Below are positions 62,401 through 64,000 of a DNA stretch of 64,000 bases, in pieces. The translations under genes were made by a program, and so were the position numbers. The DNA lies in assembly GCF_000716535.1 (NCBI RefSeq), contig NZ_JNWV01000005.1, forward strand, positions 161,034 through 225,033. The letters run 5' to 3'. Position 1 is the stretch's first letter. Every line of letters begins with the position of its first letter. This DNA comes from Streptomyces flaveolus (GTDB lineage: Bacteria > Actinomycetota > Actinomycetes > Streptomycetales > Streptomycetaceae). A model generated the notes under the pieces. The model had not been told where the DNA came from. It was given only the letters and a program-made list of their open reading frames with translations, and did not search any database.

Positions 62401-62922
62401 GCCGCGTCGGCGCTGCGCCGCGAACTGGCCGCGCTCGCGCCCGAGGAGCGGACCGAACGGCTGCTGCGGCTGGTGCGGGACGAGGCCCGGGCGGTGCTGG
62501 GCGTCGAGGAGTTCGAGGCCGGCCTGCCCTTCAAGGACCTCGGCTTCGACTCGCTGACCGCCGTCGAATTCCGCAACCGGCTCAACGAGGCCACCGGTCT
62601 CAGGCTGACCGCCACGCTCGTCTTCGACCACCCCACGCCGGCCGCGCTCAGCGACCACCTGGCCGGCGAGCTGGCCCCTCGCACCGGCGACGGGCCGCGC
62701 GCCGAGGAGGACACCGTGCGGGCCGCGCTCGCCGCCATCCCGGTGGGACGGCTGCGCGAGGCCGGCCTGCTGGACACCCTGCTCGAACTCGCCGGGCTGC
62801 GGCCCGCGCCGGAACCGGCGGAGGACGGCGGCCCCGGCCGCGCGTCGATCGACGCGATGGACGCCGAGAGCCTCATCAGCATGGCGCTCGACGACCTCGT
62901 CGGCGACGACGACGCGCTGTGA
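47422..62922 (+). CDS. type I PKS, three KS-AT-DH-KR-ACP modules (modules 3-5)
   Basis: 5166 residues. Module 3: KS from residue 34 (Cys206), AT Ser645 with HAFHS (malonyl), DH near nt 50155-50980, KR from nt 51450 (LDD), ACP near 52370. Module 4: KS Cys1870, AT Ser2312 in GHSQGE with VDYASHS, the methylmalonyl signature, DH from nt 55165, KR from 56545 (LAD), ACP near 57475. Module 5: KS Cys3573, AT Ser4019 with HAFHS (malonyl), DH from 60247, KR from 61640 (LAD), ACP near 62530, then C-terminal docking helices ending [11 protein letters not shown]. All DH domains keep HxxxGxxxxP and a DAALH-type Asp. Expected output is three successive enes with a methyl branch at the second. AGGAG lies upstream of the ATG. 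Confidence 0.92.
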   Translation: MTNDEKLLSYLKRVSADLAQTRQRLREVETQDREPIAIVGMSCRFPGGVTTPEEFWRLVHDGTDAIGDFPDDRGWDLDALYDPDPDATGKSYVTRGGFLADAAGFEPDFFGISPREAVAMDPQQRLLLEVSWEALERARIAPDSAHGARIGVFAGTNGQDYKDLLARMPEDSEAALGTGVLAAVISGRISYTLGLEGPAVTIDTACSSALVAVHLAVQALRGKECTLALAGGATVMATPGNFISFSRQRGLALDGRCKSFADAADGTGWSEGAGMLVLERLSDARRNGHEVLAVVRGSAVNQDGASNGLTAPNGPSQQRVIRAALAGARLTAADVDLLEAHGTGTTLGDPIEAQALLATYGQDRPDDSPLWLGSVKSNIGHTQAAAGVAGIIKAVMAMRHRVLPRTLHADEPSTKVDWGQGQVRLLTENRPWPDPGRPRRAAVSSFGASGTNAHTILEEAPAEEPAHTEPRTAPPLVPWVVSGRTERALREQAARLVAGAGEQDPVDVAHSLAATRTAHPYRAVVLGPDRDALLTGMARVADGGPGAASGRVRKGQTAFLFTGQGAQRAGMGRELHAHFPVFARAFDEICAHFGDDELRDLVLGDDPEPLNRTARTQTALFAFEVALYRLLESWGLTPDYLAGHSIGEIAAAHVAGVLDLKDATTLVAARGRLMQALPEGGAMIAVRASEEEVRPLLTERVGIAAVNGPGSVVISGDAAEAGAVAARFAKSRRLTVSHAFHSPLMEPMLDGFRAVAESLTYHRATVPVVSNVTGALATQDIAGPDYWVRHVREVVRFHDGIRALAAEGVTRFLELGPDAVLTAMARECLTADGTDTDAVLAAATRRERDETETLLTAVAQLYTGGAAVDWTALFTGARTVDLPTTAFQRERFWPETAAPVGDVGSAGLDPADHPLLGAATVLADSDGAVLTGRLSVRTHAWLADHVVGGSVVVPGTAMVELAVRAGDQVGCGRLEELALEVPLVLPPDDGVRVQVAVGTPDPSGARTVQVYARAESLPADEPWTLHASGLLAADTNTPGSRLDVWPPEDAEPLDTDGLYERHAAAGLAYGPAFQALTAAWRRGEELYAEVRLPERPAADAPRFGLHPAAFDAALHALALLGDGTADDTARLPFMFAGVTLHAVGASVLRARLVPTGNHAFAVDLADATGAPVATVTSLASRPLTNLRAARDTAADALFTLDWQPLPLDADAPETAHRVLHSAPGTDAAAVRQALHTALAALQDDDPRPLAVVTRGAVGVAGEDVPDLAGAAVWGLVRSAQSENPDRFVLLDLEPGADADAVLPAVLASGEPQITVRAGTAHVARLVRAEAPAEPAGPALDPEGTVLLTGATGGLGPVIARHLVTAHGVRHLALLSRSGRADDLIAELAALGATATAHACDVADRDGLAAVLAGLPAEHPLTAVVHAAGVLDDGVVSSLTPERIDTVLAPKALGALHLHELAGDVRAFVLFSSVAGTVGAPGQGNYAAANALLDALAAHRHAQGLPALSLAWGPWAPTGGMTSSLDEADRARMARGGMTALSAEEGTALFDRSLRAGRPALAPVRLGMPALRAQGSGLAPVFRALAGRPVRREAVAQGTDLGFAERMAALGDEERAEALLHTVRTHVAAVLGHANPESVETDRAFKDLGFDSLAAIELRNSLSAELDRRLAATLVFDHPSPEALAAHLGTLVDGGARTGARRGLRTVKARADEPLAIVGMACRYPGDVRTPEDLWRLVADGTDAVTAFPANRGWDVDRVVDPTRRRPDTSYVAEGGFLHDAGAFDAAFFGISPKEALVMDPQQRLLLEASWEALESAGIDPHSLKGSRTGVFAGVQYHDYFGSFGSGSIISGRVAYTLGLEGPSLSVDTACSSSLVALHLAAQSLRQGESGLALVGGVAVMATPETFVEFSRQGALAPDARTRAFADAAAGTVWGEGVGVLVVERLSDARRNGHEVLAVVRGTAVNQDGASNGLTAPNGPSQERVILEALENARLTTADVDVVEAHGTGTTLGDPIEAQALLATYGQDRAEPLWLGSVKSNIGHTQAAAGVAGVIKMVMAMRNGVLPRTLHVDRPSTKVDWDAGQVRLLTEARDWPRHGRPRRAGVSSFGISGTNAHVILEQAPPAPAEPDRTGPQGLAVPWLLTAKTPAALAGQAAALLGHLDTHPGLDPSDVGWTLATTRARFPYRASITGTDTAELRGALAALADGGTARTLAEGTAPGRARPVFVFPGQGSQWSGMATELLEESPVFAARMAECAAALAPYTDWDFATELRGDLDRVDVVQPLLWAVMVSLAHTWSAYGVTPAAVIGHSQGEIAAACAVGALSLADGARVVALRSQAIAELLSGSGGMMSVGEGADAVRARLAAWNGRLSVAAVNGTASTVVSGDADALDELLARLREEKIRAKRLPVDYASHSAHVETLRERLAEVLDGIEPRATQVPFYSTVTGGPLDTTGLGAGYWYTNLRGTVLFEQAVRAAVADGHHLFIESSPHPVLTVGIQETDDAVAAVGSLRRDEGGRDRLLTALGEAFTHGAGVDWTAVAEGRRPRRVPLPGYAFQREWYWLDSTASGADVTSAGLAPTDHALLGAAMVRADSEGVVLTGRLSPGTQPWLEDHRVGGRLLFPGTGHLELALRAGDQVGCGDIAELTLHAPLVLPDHGAVQLQVTVGPPEGETRPVAIWSRPENPDEDLPWTRHADGLLAPIGTLPADPGPLTVWPPRGAEPVPLDGLYDELAALGLGYGPLFQGLRAAWRTPDGLYAEVATDAAPDGFALHPALSDAALHTVGLTDAAGDEALLPFAWSGVRLHATGATALRVHVRPTGEGTVSLTLADPTGAPVATVDALTLRPLRTEALAAAARSARAGALYRVTWAPAPPAAPADAAPEVVRAPAGTSAAEARAAVDVVLDRLRTRLAADDATLVVVTGTDPAGAAAGGLVRSAQSENPGRIVLVEAEGEPDAERLAEAVATGEPHLAFRDGAWQVPRLVRVTADADADADGGRAGDGGAQAGPGPALDGPDPVSDAGEGSGPVSDAGHTPDLGAGTVLLTGATGALGRILARHLVGERGVRHLLLVSRGGAPDDLVAELTALGAEVTSAACDVADRAALAAVLDAVPAERPLTAVIHAAGVLADGVLTSLTPERIDTVFRPKADAAWNLHELTAGLDLAAFVLFSSSAATLGSPGQANYAAANAYLDALAVHRRALGLPAHSLAWGLWAQAGGMTGTLDETDLTRIARGGVAPLETEEGVALFDAALRGAEPAVLPVKLDMASLRAQGEGLAPLFRALVPVRRSGAATGPGATGGADGLRERLAGLLEAEREPFLTELVQSHVATILGYRSAQDVGRTLAFRELGFDSLAAVELRNRLSAATGLRLPATLVFDHPTPGELARHLLGELTGTLAETAAPTTARDIAADEPIAVIAMACRFPGGVTSPAELWRLVAEGRDAIGEFPADRGWDVDKLHDPTLDRPGTSYTRHGAFLYDAADFDPAFFAMDDEEALVTDPQQRLLLETSWEALERASIDPATLRGSDTGVFAGVMYHDYFGSFGSGSVVSGRVAYTLGLEGPTLSVDTACSSSLVALHLAAQSLRQGDCSLALAGGVTVMATPGTFVEFSRHRGLSRDGRCKPFADAADGTGFGEGVGVLLLERLSDARRNGRKILAVLRGTAVNQDGASNGISAPSGPAQQRVIRRALRAAGVPAAEVDVVEAHGTGTTLGDPIEAQALIATYGAEHTEDRPLWLGSVKSNLGHTQAAAGVAGVIKMVEALRAETLPASLGIDRPSRHVEWEGGNVRLLTENRPWPDPGRPRRAGVSSFGISGTNAHVIIEAAPPAEEPAEEPPAPPTDVVPWLLSGHTPQALRAQAARLLEHLAAAPDADPHRLAGALAHTRTPLGHRAAVLGRTRDELTAGVRALAEGRSPQTGVLGTATDGRLAFLFSGQGSQLPGMGTRLAAAFPAFAAALEEVRDRLDPLLDRPLADVLDFAELLERTEYTQPALFAVEVALYRLLESFGVRPDLLAGHSVGEFAAAHVAGVLDLDDACALVAARGRLMQALPEGGAMIAVRATEDEITPLLGDGVGIAAVNGPASVVVSGPAGPARALAARFERTRELAVSHAFHSELMEPMLAEFREVAASLSYGTPRIPLVSTLTGAPAAPDELSTPEYWVRHAREAVRFADAVTALHAAGARHFAEVGPGSALTAAAGECLPDGTAVVPLLRKDREETEALLTGLAALHAHGRAVDWAPLLPHWDGSDLPTYAFQRGRYWMTGDVGLPRPADDHPLLGTAVELAGADGTLYTGRLSLADHPWLADHSVGGVPLLPGTAFVEMALAAGARVGCAAVEDLTVTEPLPLPEDGAVRLQCTVGDPDATGARAFRVYAAAADGDPWTTHATGTLGPAEGAPGADPTAWPPPGAEPVGLDGVYDRLAELGAEYGPRFQGLRAAWRHGDEAYAEVAVPTGGAAFGLHPALFDAALHAIGLRAGAEERMTLPFAWNGVELYAPGATALRVRIAPAGTGAVRVEAADETGRPVLRVASLSLREVDPERIAAAAAGGHDDLFALHWVPVSVPAAPQAGRWTVLGPGHQGLADALAGEVAEVAVADDLAQAAAQAPDTLVVVHTGGDGADTVRAGVRQVLTLVQDWLEDTRFADTTLVVATHGATGPGDVTDPGAAAAWGLIRSAQSEHPDRLVLADLDDTDASRRLLPSAVASGEPQLAVRDGALSVPRLVRAPRLAEPAPAGFSGGVLVTGGTGALGGLVARHLVTAHGAERLVLLSRGGPDAPGAAGLRDELTALGAQVTVVACDAADRAALARVLDEHPVSAVVHTAGVLADAVLTSLTPERLDAVLRPKLDAAWHLHELTRERPLTAFVLFSSAAGLLGSPGQAGYAAGNTFLDALAAHRRSLGLPAVSLAWGAWAGSGGMADRLGGTDTRRMASGGVLALDAETGLALFDTGVGRTEPVLLPARLDLAPREAARVAPLLRDLVRTPRRTGPGASAAASALRRELAALAPEERTERLLRLVRDEARAVLGVEEFEAGLPFKDLGFDSLTAVEFRNRLNEATGLRLTATLVFDHPTPAALSDHLAGELAPRTGDGPRAEEDTVRAALAAIPVGRLREAGLLDTLLELAGLRPAPEPAEDGGPGRASIDAMDAESLISMALDDLVGDDDAL

Positions 62923-62926
62923 CCAC

Positions 62927-62987
62927 GTGCTGTGAAGCCGCGCCGAGACGACGTGCTGTGAAGCCGCGCCGAGACGACGTGCTGTGA
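62927..62987. repeat. 26-bp tandem repeat after the PKS3 stop
   Basis: Two exact copies of a 26-bp unit beginning GTGCTGTGAAGCC (62927-62952 and 62953-62978) plus a nine-base partial third copy. Each unit carries CTGTGA, the same context as the PKS3 stop codon (GCGCTGTGA), so the array probably arose by slippage from the end of the gene. It fills most of the 91-bp gap before PKS4. Confidence 0.9.
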
Positions 62988-63013
62988 CGACGCCCGCGAC
63001 AAGGAAGAGGACC

Positions 63014-64000
<987 letters not shown>

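Overview
The window is high-GC actinobacterial chromosome, almost certainly Streptomyces. Supporting signs are strong G/C bias at third codon positions, frequent GTG starts, AfsR/SARP-type regulators, a twin-arginine exported glycoside hydrolase, a mycothiol-dependent-isomerase-like protein and a modular type I polyketide synthase (PKS). No rRNA, tRNA, CRISPR array, insertion sequence or phage gene was recognised.

Layout. (1) 171-22563 is ordinary Streptomyces accessory chromosome: a permease pair, a Rv1733c-like membrane protein, a secreted peptidoglycan-binding protein, YihY, SDR and CPBP proteins, two adjacent SARP/AfsR regulators with a chloramphenicol phosphotransferase-like kinase, an NAD(P)-dependent dehydrogenase, a Lys/Ala-rich nucleoid-associated-type protein and several small enzymes. 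It also holds gene relics: an SRPBCC fragment, a GH127-LamG fragment and a GH2-like tail. (2) 22603-35942 is a tightly packed minus-strand biosynthetic operon, read in transcription order: FAAL-ACP, AurF-like diiron oxygenase, stand-alone ACP, aminoacyl-tRNA-synthetase-like amino acid:[carrier protein] ligase, NRPS (C-C-A-PCP-TE, predicted Ser), EamA transporter, phosphopantetheinyl transferase, O-methyltransferase-like protein, M20 amidohydrolase. Nearly all junctions overlap by 1-8 nt or are a few nt apart. (3) 35943-37092 is a divergent intergenic region with an AraC-type relic and a perfect inverted repeat. (4) 37093 to the window end is a plus-strand modular PKS: PKS1 (KS-AT-DH-KR-ACP), PKS2 (KS-AT-KR-ACP), PKS3 (three KS-AT-DH-KR-ACP modules) and the start of PKS4.

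How the parts may work together (inference). FAAL-ACP activates a carboxylic acid as the acyl-adenylate and tethers it. PKS1 has no loading module, so its starter must arrive in trans, possibly from FAAL-ACP. The PKS modules read as ene / hydroxyl / ene / methyl-ene / ene, with one methylmalonyl-type AT. Separately, the aaRS-like ligase charges the 88-residue ACP with a small amino acid, the diiron oxygenase may oxidise a tethered substrate, and the NRPS uses two condensation domains but only one adenylation domain. One of those C domains probably acts on the trans-loaded aminoacyl-ACP and the other on Ser. The likely product is a partly reduced polyene or fatty acyl chain joined to an oxidised amino acid and serine, then methylated, hydrolysed and exported. 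I do not recognise this combination as a known pathway, and it is the most interesting content of the window. The cluster continues past the right edge.
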